Assembly (NCBI GenBank): GCA_023634235.1
Contig: JAMKCF010000011.1
Location: 8,723,718 to 8,787,717 of the forward strand
Direction: 5' to 3'
Origin: Pisaster brevispinus
Lineage: Eukaryota > Echinodermata > Asteroidea > Forcipulatida > Asteriidae
DNA: 64,000 bases
The notes below the pieces were generated by a model. That model was not told the origin of the DNA. It made no database searches and worked only from the letters and a program-made list of their open reading frames with translations. Below are positions 45,401 through 56,486 of this stretch, in pieces. Position 1 is the first letter of the stretch; each line of letters begins with the position of its first letter. The position numbers and the translations under genes are program-made.

Positions 45401-46020
45401 AAATCTGATAAACATTTTGTACACTGGTCTTCTTTTTAGCAAATTAAAACTCTGTCTTGAAAAACAAAAATCAAGCAAAACTACAAAGACCAGTGTGGAG
45501 TTCAGGAGGCATACTCGGGTAAACCAAGTGTAAACCAAGTGAAGCTAGCCCAGGCTTGGGGAATTGAGGCTCATTTGGGCAAAACCACTTTGTGGTGGTC
45601 AGGACATACTAGCGTAAACCAAGAAGTAAACCAAGTGCCTGGCAATGATCTGCATAAGTTATGCTTGACCAGGCATGGCGGTTGAAGGATTAATGGGGCA
45701 GTGCATTTAACCTCCCCTCCCCCTCTACCACTTTCTAGAAATTTCTAGTTTAAATTTGCCAAGGTTTACTCTGTGATGCCCCCTCCCCCACCCCTCTCAA
45801 TCCCACTTCATTTCCACATGACACCCAAGTTCTTCTCTCCGTATTCAGTTTTAGTTCTGTGGAAAAGCAACCTGTGTACTATTACCTGTTCTGCCAATGG
45901 TTTTGGGATGCCCATTCCACAGAGTGTTTCCACATCTTCTTTTCTGATTGTTGGACAACCCTCCGGCTCTTGTCTAACCCCGGGATTGTCCTCACTAGAG
46001 GGCCGTGTTGCCTCACTCAT
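29957..46020 (-). CDS. UBA domain - peptidyl-tRNA hydrolase 2 (Pth2) fusion protein, 249 aa
   Basis: The exons are 46020-45886, 43095-42976, 42036-41965, 40773-40642, 38877-38789, 32858-32744 and 30043-29957. All introns are GT-AG and in phase, with a stop at 29959-29957. Residues about 27-75 form a UBA domain (DVETLCGMGIPKPLAEQ, then ALLITGSNSV and AAAAAWHFE), a ubiquitin-binding fold. Residues about 132-249 form a Pth2 domain: KMVFVVNLELKMGKGKTAAQ, then VAHACLGLYRML, the conserved QW, IKDAGITQ (Asp216, Thr220) and a C-terminal VAP..VTVLS strand with VTGTLSLL. Pth2 enzymes cleave peptidyl-tRNA; mitochondrial vertebrate PTRH2 also has regulatory roles. The usual GIGPGP near the end is altered to SVFGPA. 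There is no transmembrane anchor at the N-terminus, unlike PTRH2. An extra exon duplicates the UBA helix-3 region. A CAG acceptor just before the start ATG implies a 5' non-coding exon farther right, not located. Confidence 0.9.
31600..31712. repeat. Dispersed repeat related to the palindrome at 47.2 kb
   Basis: The segment AGAGTATACTGTTCAAAACG through GTTGTATACATG resembles 47255-47334 (GAATATACTTTTTGAAACC through GTTTGTATACATG) over about 75 bases at perhaps 75-80% identity by eye. Confidence 0.55.
32529..32591. repeat. Short hairpin, 19-base arms
   Basis: AGAGGGCGCAATCATTCCT at 32529-32547 pairs with AGGAATGATAGTGCCCTCT at 32573-32591, two mismatches, 25-base loop. Could be a tiny foldback element relic or a transcribed hairpin. 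Confidence 0.6.
32744..32858 (-). CDS. UBA-Pth2 exon 6
   Basis: 115 bases (acceptor CCATTTGTAG, donor ACACAG|GTGAGA). Its first base completes Gly183. It encodes ETSIVLSGSN, LLDLQRRSTIMGLPC and LLIKDAGITQ, the Pth2 segment with the conserved Asp and Thr. Confidence 0.92.
33530..33990. repeat. Dispersed repeat copy 1 in intron 5 of the UBA-Pth2 gene
   Basis: Shares with 38325-38760, in order: AAAGGTAGGGTCATCGTTTG, AAAGRTACAATAAAAG, CAGTGYCTACTTGTTGAG, GACAGC, CATCTCTAGC, and TTTATAA..AAGTA..TTT.GGATAAA followed by GGGGGTCAT.ACCAA. Same orientation in both places. Confidence 0.7.
37190..38220. repeat. Degenerate minisatellite of about 13-15 bases, TATACTCAGAYGG type
   Basis: Dozens of units such as TATACTCAGATGG, TACTCAGAAGG and TACACTCTGACGG, densest at 37700-38000 and thinning outward. 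It lies within intron 5 of the UBA-Pth2 gene. The 100-residue open frame across it is periodic artefact. Confidence 0.85.
38325..38760. repeat. Dispersed repeat copy 2 in intron 5 of the UBA-Pth2 gene
   Basis: Partner of 33530-33990, same strand. It ends about 30 bases from the splice donor of exon 5 (38788). Confidence 0.7.
38789..38877 (-). CDS. UBA-Pth2 exon 5
   Basis: 89 bases (acceptor TTACAG, donor CATGG|GTATGT). It encodes VAHACLGLYRMLIQD and LLLQWGTH, the first Pth2 helix and the conserved QW pair; two bases carry over to Gly183. Confidence 0.92.
39436..39478. repeat. Uninterrupted run of 43 G
   Basis: Forty-three consecutive G on the + strand, with G-rich flanks. Length is likely unstable and assembly-sensitive. 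Confidence 0.9.
39720..40203. mobile_element. hAT-like MITE, 484 bp, with 8-bp target duplication
   Basis: The ends are inverted repeats: CATAGAGTTATATATAGGAA at the left reappears inverted at the right end (...CTCTATG), continuing past 30 bases with the AACTAGAG.GCGCACT block and, after divergence, the GGCGCC/GGCGGCCATTTT region. The 8-mer GGCTTTGT occurs immediately outside both ends (39712-39719 and 40204-40211). An 8-bp target duplication with CA-starting ends is the hAT signature. No transposase is inside. It lies in the intron between exons 4 and 5 of the UBA-Pth2 gene. Confidence 0.9.
40642..40773 (-). CDS. UBA-Pth2 exon 4, linker and start of Pth2 domain
   Basis: 132 bases, phase 0 both sides (acceptor TTGCCCCAG, donor GCGCAG|GTAATT). 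It encodes an acidic linker and EVKMVFVVNLELKMGKGKTA, the Pth2 first strand and basic loop. Confidence 0.93.
41172..41490. repeat. Dispersed repeat, copy 2
   Basis: Partner of 9138-9430 on the same strand, beginning GACAGTGTTCATATTTTGTG. Confidence 0.7.
41965..42036 (-). CDS. UBA-Pth2 exon 3, duplicated UBA helix-3 exon
   Basis: 72 bases, phase 0 on both sides (acceptor ACTTGCAG, donor GCAAG|GTACAA). It encodes AAAWQFQAQETEVQVRQAIA then SAGK. This is plainly a copy of the second half of exon 2 (AAAWHFEMQETEE and LASAGQ). It keeps the frame whether included or skipped. Confidence 0.85.
42580..42902 (-). mobile_element. Inverted copy of the tRNA-containing repeat, ending in a long hairpin
   Basis: Read on the minus strand it matches 14830-15105 in order: GTCGCA..CCCCTT, CTTCCCAGGTTG, CGGCAGTTA, ATGGCTTCTGACTGGCACCC, AACAAAGATATTGACTAAT, then a degraded tRNA-like part with AGCTCATTTGGTA and TCCGGAGGT. 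Its end forms a hairpin: 42819-42855 against 42866-42902, 37-base arms with about five mismatches and a 10-base loop. Confidence 0.8.
42976..43095 (-). CDS. UBA-Pth2 exon 2, second half of UBA domain
   Basis: 120 bases, phase 0 (acceptor TTTCTAG, donor GGTCAG|GTATCT). It encodes ALLITGSNSVAAAAAWHFEM, completing UBA helices 2 and 3, then an acidic linker ending ALASAGQ. Confidence 0.9.
43440..44840 (-). pseudogene. Degenerate non-LTR retrotransposon (LINE) reverse-transcriptase relic
   Basis: Minus-strand frames, broken by stops and shifts, carry recognisable LINE pieces in order. There is an RT motif QGDTSSPLLFSLVFNTL near 44750-44700, a DKEARALVIVYSAW stretch where the YADD-box region should be (catalytic aspartates not intact), WISMTTRVDKWHSF, and later a C-terminal CPLCYLRETPRHILNNC finger typical of LINE ends near 43780-43690. 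Endonuclease and most of the 5' part are missing. It lies in intron 1 of the UBA-Pth2 gene, same strand. Confidence 0.75.
45886..46020 (-). CDS. UBA-Pth2 exon 1 (first coding exon)
   Basis: ATG at 46020-46018, 45 codons: an acidic disordered leader then IRKEDVETLCGMGIPKPLAE, the first UBA helix with the MGI signature loop. The acceptor-like ATTGTCCCCAG ends one base before the ATG, so the exon probably begins at 46021 after a non-coding exon. Donor AACAG|GTAATA. Confidence 0.87.
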
Positions 46021-46754
46021 CCTGGGGACAATGGGAAACAAAAACAATGTCAAAACTCATGAAAAATGCAGGTACATATATTCAGGAAACAGATTTTGTA
46101 TAGATTATGTTGGAATGCTATCATTGCTCAGTCGCCACAAAAGTTCAAAGGCCTGAGATTTCTGCCCCAAAAATGGGTTTCATTTTATCTTTAAAATCAT
46201 CGCCATGCCCAAGGTCACACCTCGGAAGCCTGAACTACACATGTATACATGTCTGAAACATTAAAATAAGTACATTTTTGGTACATATCAAACACAAATC
46301 AACTGACACTGAAACTGTCCATTGTGTATCTGTTGTTGACATTCAACTAATACACATAATCTTCTTTAAAACATCAAATTGTTTAAATATGTGTGAGTAC
46401 CACTTTTTCTGCCCACAATAAACAGCTCTAAAAACAAAACCAGAAGGTAAGGCTGGAATTACATGTCAATAGAAAGGGCTTTGCATGGTGTTGATCAAAA
46501 GAAAATAAAACATAGTTTTATCTAGTCTGCCATCAGGACTAATGGCACTGCTCAGGCTTACTGTGGTATTCATAATTAATAAATAAATAAATTATTTGAA
46601 TCATTTTAAGTAATTCAAACTGATAAATTAGCTCTTGCAAACTGCTTACCAACCAAAAGGACCTATGGTATCAATGAAAAAATAAGTTGGTGGCTTGATA
46701 TTCCCACCCTAGCAGAGTCCAGGGTTCTCCCCATGTACAAGCTAGCGTATTGGG

Positions 46755-46830
46755 CCAATACCCGCAAATTGCGTGCCGATACGTGCAAATTTGGGGCGAT
46801 ACACGCAAATTTCGGCCGATACGCAAAACA
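46755..46830. repeat. Three and a half units of about 21 bases, CCGATACGTGCAAATTTGG type
   Basis: Consecutive units CCAATACCCGCAAATTGCG, CCGATACGTGCAAATTTGG, CGATACACGCAAATTTCGG and CCGATACGCAAAA. Short local tandem repeat, unusually CpG-rich for its surroundings. Confidence 0.7.
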
Positions 46831-47174
46831 AATATATACTGTATTGTAATTTATTTTTTTATTCTCAAAAAAATCGAGAGAAAACCGTAAAGAATGCTAC
46901 AGATTGCACAGTAGAGCTTTTAAAACCAAGATAAACTCCAAGTAGAAAACATTCCGAAGATGTTGTTTCAATTTAGTGCTTCGGCCAAACATAAAAAAAA
47001 GTTGGTCCAGAATGAAAAAACTTGGTGTGTTTCTCGAAAGCTTAAAGGGTTAAAATGAGAAAGACCTCAAAGAAAGGCTCTACTACATGTACTACTTAGG
47101 GTGGAAACGTCAGGCCACAGACTTGTAAGTGAGCTTGCAAAAGAAAACAATAATCTTTTGAGATAAGTATTGAT

Positions 47175-47305
47175 TCTGAGAAGAAATTGTGTGGTCTCGA
47201 CGTTTGAAACAGTAGACCTTTATACTCTGCTCATTTTCAGGAGAAATCTGAGCAGAATATACTTTTTGAAACCTTCAGACTACTCTGTTTCTTCTCAGCA
47301 CCAAC
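47175..47305. repeat. Imperfect palindrome of about 130 bases
   Basis: CTGAGAAGAAA ... TTGAAAC ... TATACTCTGCTCA on the left is mirrored by TGAGCAGAATATA ... TTGAAAC ... TTTCTTCTCAG on the right. The right half resembles 31600-31712, so it is a foldback-type dispersed element. Confidence 0.65.
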
Positions 47306-50300
47306 ACTTCTCCCACAAGAGTTTGTATACATGTACATGGATGTACCTGCAAATTTACAAAGTTTGTTTTTAGGCCTACGATGTACATGTTGAGCTGATG
47401 GGCACGATGGGAGTGGGGACACCTACCTATTAGTGCAAACACATGTTTTATTGATAAAGCCAGGAGTTGGAGCTGCTTCTGAGCAGACAGTTATTAACAT
47501 GAATTTACCATAAGTCCAGGAAATATGATACTTTGAAATAGAGTCATGATTACCCACTACATAGAGCTAATATAAGTTGTGCAATGTAGATCTATCTTTA
47601 GGCCTATGTGTACAAAAACACATTTTGAAGGCGCCAATAGATTGGTAACAGAACACAAATTTTAGCAGGATTAATTGGCATCTTTCCAGTTACTTCAGTA
47701 AATTACATTGTTGGGGACTGATCGCAGTGCGTCATCAATTACTGTCCCCACTAATGTTAATATTCTTTGGCCAGACAGTTCTAAGCACCATCTGTATCCA
47801 CACAGCTTAATATTACCCCCTAATTTAAAGAATCCTTCATCATTCACTGTCAAGATCTGTTATTTTCTCCATCCCCCACTATACTCCCTCGCCCCGCACT
47901 CCCCTACCCCAGCTCTGCATCGGCTACCACTACTAGAACAGATGATGTCAGGTTGAGTTCATGAGCTTTAAGATGTCGACTTCTCATTTTGGTCATCCTG
48001 GGGATTGTGCGGTAAGAGGTAAGTTTAGAAAACTTACTAGTAATAGGCCATACATCCATATGCACAAGCGCCAACCTTAAAAAATACTGCAGTGCATCTT
48101 GGGAAACTGCATATAGTTAATCAATTTATCAAGCTGCAAATATGGATGCAAAGATGCGCCAGTTTTTATAGTTGTGTACTCTATTGCTTCAAAATCAGAT
48201 GGTTATTAGTGTTGCTTGGACTTTGATTTTACCCAGAATCCTCTGCGCGCTGATCATACGCAGTGGGACATTATGCATTCGGGCTATTAGTGTGTTGATG
48301 TGAAAAAGAGCTTTGTTATTTTGTACTTGAAACTAATCCCATGGATGTACATGATACGTACACAGGATGTAATGGCTAACCTCCTTCCCATTGGTGTCTA
48401 TTCACATCAAGTTCTAAAACTGAAGAGGAATGGGTGGGGGGAGGGGGGGCAACCCGGCTCACTGTTGATGGTAGGTAAAGCGAGGTTGTGTGAAGTTTTG
48501 CAAATGAACTTTGTGCGAGAGCATCATCAAACGATCAAGTTTGCCAAGTCTTTGAAAACGACCTTGAACTTAGCCCCAAATTACTCTCTGACATACCTAG
48601 TGGTTGTAGTCCGGAGGGTTCTGATGAACCGTTAGCAAGGTTAAATAGACCTATTGACAAGTTTGATTTACCTGTTCAACATTTTTCAGGTTTAAAACGT
48701 TGACAAAAACAGAGGCTACATAGCAAAAAAATAAAATATAAAATAAAACATTGCCAAACTGGAAGACATGGTCTGTCATATAGGTCTAACAGTGACATGA
48801 CCAGGAGTTCAAAAATAGTTAGGTTACCGCACATGTCAAGACCACCATAGAACAGAAATGGCTTCAATTTTTAATGATCCTGACACTTTGTAATTTATCA
48901 TCATCATCAATGTGCGAGTACACTCCAGAGGAGGTTTCTGCACAGTAAAGGAAGATGAGCTGTGTTGACATTCCATATAGGACTAAATCTTTCTATGCTG
49001 GCAATACTTGACAAATAATAAAAAATCCTTTGGACATAGGTTGAAAGTTTTATTGAAAATGTATCTTTTTTAGACAAATGTACCTGACAAAATCAATTAA
49101 CTGGCAACATCTCCTGTGAGATGTGTAATTAAAGTAGGTTAGGCCCTAGAGGTTTTTTATATGATGGATTTTGGACCAATTGTTTTGTCACCTTGCCTGG
49201 TTTTTGTTTTTGTTTTTGTACTTCCTTTGGAATTGTGTACAATATTACCAACAAACACATGGACCCTACAAATAAATTATGCCAGATATTTAATGTCCAA
49301 ATGTTAAAATTTAGCGTGGTTGGGTCTGGTAACTTAGGCTACTCAAACTGACAGGAAAAAAAAAAACACTGAGCTAGTCCCATATAGTGATAATATGACA
49401 ACTCCTTGAACCGCTTCTTGGCTATAGGCCCACATAGCATCAAAAAGTGTGGTTAACTTTCGAATAAGAAACTCACATTTTGGGGCCAAAAATTTCCTTC
49501 CAGTTGTCACTTACCAATTGCCTATTTGAGGGGAGTATATGCAGTAGATTCAAACACTTTTGTAAAAGCTTGATTGGGTATAATTTTTTATTAAGATTCT
49601 CTGAGCTGACAATCACACACTTAAGCACTGATGGCGTCATAAGGTTTACTGGTGCGCATGATCATGAACACATGAAGACTGATTCGCCGAGAAAGCGCTA
49701 CTAATCCACTAGTTGTTTTTTTGTGAGGCTGCTGCGCGCTGCTTTAATGCAAACTGTTAGCCTAATGTTGTTATATTTGGGTCCTTGTCTAACACAAACA
49801 GAACTACATCTATATTGTACATGTACAGAGCCCAAATTTGGGGGAAACAAGACTGCAGGGCTTATATCTCAAAACTTTTACTGTACCAGAAAATTTGCTA
49901 CAAGACCGGAATCAAAATGGTAAGAACACTATCTACACAATTTCACATTTGAGCTGTTTTATCTAATTTTATCTAATACGTAACGGAATTGAAAGATATT
50001 TGCACCTGTTTAAATAAAAAATGCAGTGAGGTGTTATTCAAAAACACAAGACCACCGGACTTGTGTGGTTGTAAGTTTACTGGCCCGACGCTAAAATTAC
50101 TGGCATTGGGCCTGCAGTCCAGTGTTAATCTCAAGCCCTGACATGTAGAATGTCACATGTTCAGCGCTTTATTAATGATTAACACAAGTGTGCTGCTTGC
50201 AGCACTGGATTATGTTCCGCAGTTGGTGGCGCTGTGTGTGGTGAATACCCTGGATTGCCAAAGGCAAAAGCGCCTAAAGACCACTAGAAAAAAACTACAG

Positions 50301-51310
50301 AACAGCGAGATGACCAGTCATACAGCTCAGTCACCACACATGCACCACATCGAGAAACATCATGGCGCTGACGATGTTTAAGCGTGTAATTGTCAGCCTG
50401 GAGATCCGTTAGGCCTTTAAACTGAGCTTGTAAAACCATTTTAAATGAGCTCCACAAATACTAATGGTACATGTTCACCATGTCACGTGTAAGTGACAGC
50501 TGAACCTAGGCACATGCTAGGGGGGGGGGGGGGGGGAGGAATTTTGGCAAAAACAAAATGTAAGTTTCTACTCGAAAGATCATCACAATTCCTGATGCTA
50601 TGTGGGGCTAGGTCATGTAGGTTGGAGGCCAAAGGAGGGAGTCCAGCATATTTTTATTGGCACATTTGTAATTTCCATGATATGGGCATGGAGCCAACCT
50701 GAACAATTGAATGCCTGGTATGATCATTCGGCATGTTCGGGTGGGATACTGCACTTTTGCCTGGCTTCTGTTTCGCCTCACATTTACGACTGAGTTGTTA
50801 CCGAATTGTGGGTGGCAGAGAATCTGGCCTTTGACCCATTTGTTCATTGGAAAACAGCAAGTGATCTGCTTGAGCTGGTGATCCCACGTACACCGGCGGC
50901 ATTTGTTTGTTTGTAAAAACTTAAAAATAAAACTTAAAAGACTTGGTCTAGCAAAACAGAAAGGTATGAAGTAGTATAAGTACTACTTTAAAATAGTAAA
51001 ATTACTACTTCAAATGGGAATCACTTCTAAGTATTTCTTGGAGTTACCCAATATTTGGCACCATTGACTGGTTTATTGTTATTAAAACGAATTTCCAATC
51101 TTAAAATCTTAAAAACTTACGTGAGCGATGTGTGTTTGTATGTGAAGATCAAGCCATAACAAACAAAATAGACAGCTACCCTTAATAACTTTACGTTTGT
51201 TACAACAAACGTGCGTCTGGGAACTGAACATGAAGACTGCCCTCACTCGTTCACGCACAACTTAGTCAAACATTCCTAGGAGGGATACAGCTACATGTAG
51301 GCTATGATGT

Positions 51311-51561
<251 letters not shown>

Positions 51562-53589
51562 CGTAAATGGCCCCCTTGGTAGACATCATTAAAAACTGAA
51601 CGTTTAGGAGACAAATGACATTTACTGTTTTATTTAGGAAACCAACCATTCAATTTGTATGGTTTGTTTACAAAATCGTCTTGAACAACATTAAATTAAA
51701 AAGAAATAAAAATAAAGTTTGCTCCATATCCTGCTTAGAACATAATTACTTGAGGTAGTTTTTATTGTCTCCCTAATGGTTTTCAAACCTTAAGATGGAC
51801 CTTTCGGAGACGTAATGATTGAAACCATCATATAACATGTGTTTTGCTGTTTTGTTAGATTTACCTTCAGATAAATACTGTGGTTTATTTAAATGGTTCA
51901 AAATAAAAAAGAATTAATATTTAATCTAAACAAAAAAGAATACGTAAACATTGACGACTATAAGGAAAAGGCAGATGGTAACACTAAACACACTAATGAT
52001 TAATGATAAGATGAAGAAAACGCACGCAAAGAGGGAAATTAGTTGAGGTGGGGGAGGGTACTGTCACTGTAATAAACTTTGAAGGGATGTCTTTGACATG
52101 ACATTATTTCCCACTAGTGTCTCTCAACATACAAAAACAATCATGAATCATGTAGGTGTTTAAAGGTCCGTGAAAGTAAGCAGTGGACTTTGGAATATAA
52201 AGAGGGGTTACTATGCGCGCAGTCCCTCACGCCCACGTAAAAAACATTATAAATAATTAAATGAAAAGAAGAGTAGAGGGGTCGAACCACTGTACCAAGT
52301 CCTTATAACCTTAATGAAAAAATCCCCTAAAAAAAAAGAATGGCGTTACTTTGTCAGAATTCTATATAGAGGACCGGGTTGCTGTCACGTCAAACCTATG
52401 CACCACTGCCAAATGCATTTTTTGGGGGAGATCGATAGGCCCCAATGAAAACTTGTACTTATACTTTTAAATTTTTGTTAAAAACTCCTTTGTCTTCAAA
52501 AATGTGTGTAGTGTGTGTGGAGGTTTTTTTGGAAGTATATAAACATAATCTAATAAATAAACAAATAGGACAAGTACAATCAAATACCAACTACAATGAC
52601 TTTGTTAAAAAAAACACCAAAAAACCAAAAAAGACACAAATTCCACGTGCAACAACAGGATCAGAGCATGTTTTATTCATATCTCACTCTTGGTTAATTC
52701 TTATTTAATTTGTTCTGAAAAGGCTGGGGAACGTCGAATGCATATGGATGGCCACAAACCGCACTAAACTGTCGACATTTACAAAAACAACACCTGTAAG
52801 ACTGGTCTTATAGAGACAGCACAGCTGCTTATCAATATTGTGTTGGTTATCTAACTACCAGTAAAAAAAATAATAGAGCTATAGCAGCATTGCTTTCAGA
52901 AAGAATTACCACTTCAAAGACACGTTTAAATTTTGTGGTAAATGCTTACTTACGGCAAGAGAAGCAGACACAGTTAATTGGTGAATACATTTCGAAAAGG
53001 ATTATTATAGTTTTTGTATACACATACATTTATAATGTAAAAGCATACACACTTCTCATAATGTTTCTTTAAACACATTAATGTGCAGCAGTATATTTGC
53101 GGCAATGAAAAAGGTAGTCAGGCAAAAGTGTCACGGGTAGATTTTTGAATCCTGATTTTTTTTTAGATATCCTTTCATTTGCAAAAATGAGTGCATTCAA
53201 AGCAGCCATTACATGGAGACTGACATGAACATTTGTAACGATAAAAAACATTTTTCGAAAAGTTTGCAACTATAATTAACAAAAAATTGCCAAAACTGTT
53301 TACAATAATATAATTGTTTACAATAATAACACGTAGTACCTGGCAATGTCTCCCAAATGTCCAATTTGACAATGTTCCCCACAAGTACATTTCCTCACAA
53401 AAACAAAATTAACATATAGAAACTGGCTTTGTCTCCAAAATGACCTCTTTCCCTACGATAATTTTAACACTTCAATTTCTTCAATTTTACTCTCTCCTCC
53501 CAAAAGTTATAACACACTGCAACTGGCAATGTCCCCCCTCCCCCATTGCATATTTCTAAACAATACCTGTAACACTGGTCTTATATAAG

Positions 53590-53642
53590 CTAGTCTTTCC
53601 CCATCTCTTCAATTCTTTTTTTCATAATCCTTTGCCACTTTA
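53590..53642 (-). pseudogene. Truncated copy 1 of the recombinase gene last exon
   Basis: On the minus strand it reads KWQRIMKKRIEEMGKD and TAG, against KWQRIMKKRMEEMGED and TAG in the gene (56487 onward). Only the last 17 or so codons and the 3' flank are present. Confidence 0.8.
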
Positions 53643-54450
53643 CAATGTCTTTTTAAATGTACCCTTTTTTAATGACAACACATCATACGAATTTCAAATT
53701 GGCGAAGTCTCCCAAATAAACCATTTTCCCACCAAAATTATAACACATTGCAAATTGGCAATGTCTCCAATTGTACCTTTTTTCATGACCACAAATCATA
53801 ACATATTGCAAATTGGCAAAGTCTCCCTAATAAACCATTTTTTCCCACCAAAATTATAACACATTGCAATTTGGCAATGTCTCCAATTGTACCTTTTTTC
53901 ATGAGCACAAATCATAACATATTGCAAATTGGCAAAGTCTCCCTAGTAAACCATTTTTTCCCACCAAAATTATAACACATTGCAAATTGGCAATGTCTCC
54001 AATTGTACCTTTTTTCATGAGCACAAATCATAACATATTGCAAATTGGCAAAGTCTCCCAAATAATCCATTTTCCCACCAAAATTATAACACATTGAAAA
54101 TTGGCAATGTCTCCAATTGCACTTGTTTTTCATGAGCACAAATTCTAACACATTGCAAATTGGCAATGTCTCAAATTGTACCTTTTTCAAAAAATCATAG
54201 CAAATTGCAACTTGGCAGTCTCCAATTTGACAATGTTCCCCACAAGTACATTTCCTCACAAAAACAAAATTAACATATAGAAACTGGCTTTGTCTCCAAA
54301 ATGACCTGTTTCCCTACGATAATTTTAACACTTCAATTTCTTCAATTTTACTCTCTCCTCCCAAAAGTTATAACACACTGCAACTGGCAATGTCCCCCCT
54401 CCCCCATTGCATATTTCTAAACAATACCTGTAACACTGGTCTTATATAAG

Positions 54451-54503
54451 CTAGTCTTTCCCCATCTCTTCAATTCTTTTTTTCATAATCCTTTGCCACT
54501 TTA
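54451..54503 (-). pseudogene. Truncated copy 2 of the recombinase gene last exon
   Basis: Same content as the copy 861 bases to the left (KWQRIMKKRIEEMGKD, TAG). The two copies are nearly identical to each other and more different from the gene, so the pair arose by duplication inside the array. Confidence 0.8.
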
Positions 54504-56486
54504 CAATGTCTTTTTAAATGTACCCTTTTTTATGACAACACATCATACGAATTTCAAATTGGCGAAGTCTCCCAAATAAACCATTTTCCCACCAAAATTA
54601 TAACACATTGCAAATTGGCAATGTCTCTAATTGTACCTTTTTTCATGAGCACAAATCATAACATATTGCAAATTGGCAAAGTCTCCCTAATAAACCATTT
54701 TTTCCCACCAAAATTATAACACATTGCAAATTGGCAATGTCTCCAATTGTACCTTTTTTCATGAGCACAAATCATAACATATTGCAAATTGGCAAAGTCT
54801 CCCTAATAAACCATTTTTCCGACCAAAATTATAACACATTGCAAATTGGCATTGTTTCCAATTGTACCTTTTTTTTCAAGAACACAAATAATAACACATT
54901 GCAAATTTGCAAAGTCTCCAAAAATAAACAATTTTTCCGACCAAAATTATAACTCTTTGCAAATTGGCAATGTCTCCGATTGCACCTTTTTTTCACGAGC
55001 ACAAATCATAACTGATGCAAACTGGCAATAAACCATTTTTCCCACCAAAATTATAACACATTGCAAATTGGCAATGTTTCCATTTCCACCTTTTTTCATG
55101 AACACAAATCATAACTGATGCAAATTGGCAAAGTCTCCCAAGTAAATTATTTTCCCACCAAAATTATAACACATTGCAAATTGGCAATGTCTCCAATTGC
55201 ACCTTTTTTCATGACCACAAATCATAACATATTGCAAATTGGCAAAGTCTCCCTAATAAACAATTTTCCCCACCAAAATTATAACACATTGCAAATTGGC
55301 AATGTCTCCAATTGTACCTTTTTTCATGAGCACAAATCATAACATATTGCAAATTGGCAAAGTCTCCCTAATAAACCATTTTTTTCCACCAAAATTATAA
55401 CACATTGCAAATTGGCAATGTCTCCAATTGTACCTTTTTTCATGAGCACAAATCATAACATATTGCAAATTGGCAAAGTCTCCCTAATAAACCATTTTTC
55501 CGACCAAAATTATAACACATTGCAAATTGGCAATGTCTCCGATTGCACCTTTTTTTCACGAGCACAAATCATAACTGATGCAAACTGGCAATAAACCATT
55601 TTTCCCACCAAAATTATAACACATTGCAAATTGGCAATGTTTCCATTTCCACCTTTTTTCATGAACACAAATCATAACATATTGCAAATTGGCAAAGTCT
55701 CCCAAGTAAATTATTTTCCCACCAAAATTATAACACATTGCAAATTGGCAATGTCTCCAATTGCACCTTTTTTCATGAGCACAAATCATAACATATTGCA
55801 AATTGGCAAAGTCTCCCTAATAAACCATTTTCCCCACCAAAATTATAACACATTGCAAATTGGCAATGTCTCCAATTGTACCTTTTTTTCATGAGCACAA
55901 ATCATAACATATTGCAAATTGGCAAAGTCTCCCTAATAAACCATTTTTTCCCCACCAAAATTATAACTCTTTGCAAATTGGCAATGTCTCCAATTGCACC
56001 TTTTTTCACGAGCACAAATCATAACTGATGCAAACTGGCAATAAACAATTTTTCCCACCAAAATTATAACACATTGCAAATTGCTAAGTTTCCATTTGCA
56101 CCTTTTTTCATGAACACAAATCATAACTGATGCAAATTGGCAAAGTCTCCCTAATAAACCATTTTTTCCCACCAAAATTATAACACGTTGCAAATTGCCA
56201 ATGTCTCAAATTGTACCTTTTTCAAAAAATCATAGCAAATTGCAATTTTGCAGTCTCCAATTTGACAATGTTCCCCACAAGTACATTTCCTCACAAAAAC
56301 AAAATTAACATATAGAAACTGGCTCTGTCTCCAAAATGTACGTCTTTCCCTACGATAGTTTTAACACTTCAATTTCTTCAATTTTACTCTCTCCTCCCAA
56401 AAGTTATAACACACTGCAACTGGCAATGTCCCCCCTCCCCCATTGCATATTTCTAAACAATACCTGTAACACTGGTCTTATATAAG

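Larger units (their letters stand above)
53360..56260. repeat. Satellite array, about 116-base dimeric unit, downstream of the recombinase gene
   Basis: The unit alternates two related half-units. One contains ATTGCAAATTGGCAAAGTCT, then CCCTAATAAACCATTTTTCC and CACCAAAATTATAACAC. The other contains ATTGCAAATTGGCAATGTCT, then CCAATTGTACCTTTTTTCAT and GAGCACAAATCATAACAT. Spacing measured at 53805 to 53921 is 116 bases. The second half-unit holds ACATTGC-AAATTG-GCAATGT, a 7-base inverted repeat with a 6-base spacer. A block beginning TCCAATTTGACAATGTTCCC recurs at 53360, 54221 and 56256, so 53360-54220 and 54221 to about 55080 form an 861-base duplication. Frames inside are repeat artefacts. Confidence 0.93.

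Noticed and set aside
53912..56193. Several frames of 60-115 residues with repeated CQFAMCYNFGG units
   Set aside because: They read the 116-base satellite; the unit is not a multiple of three, frames break irregularly and no splice or start context is present.
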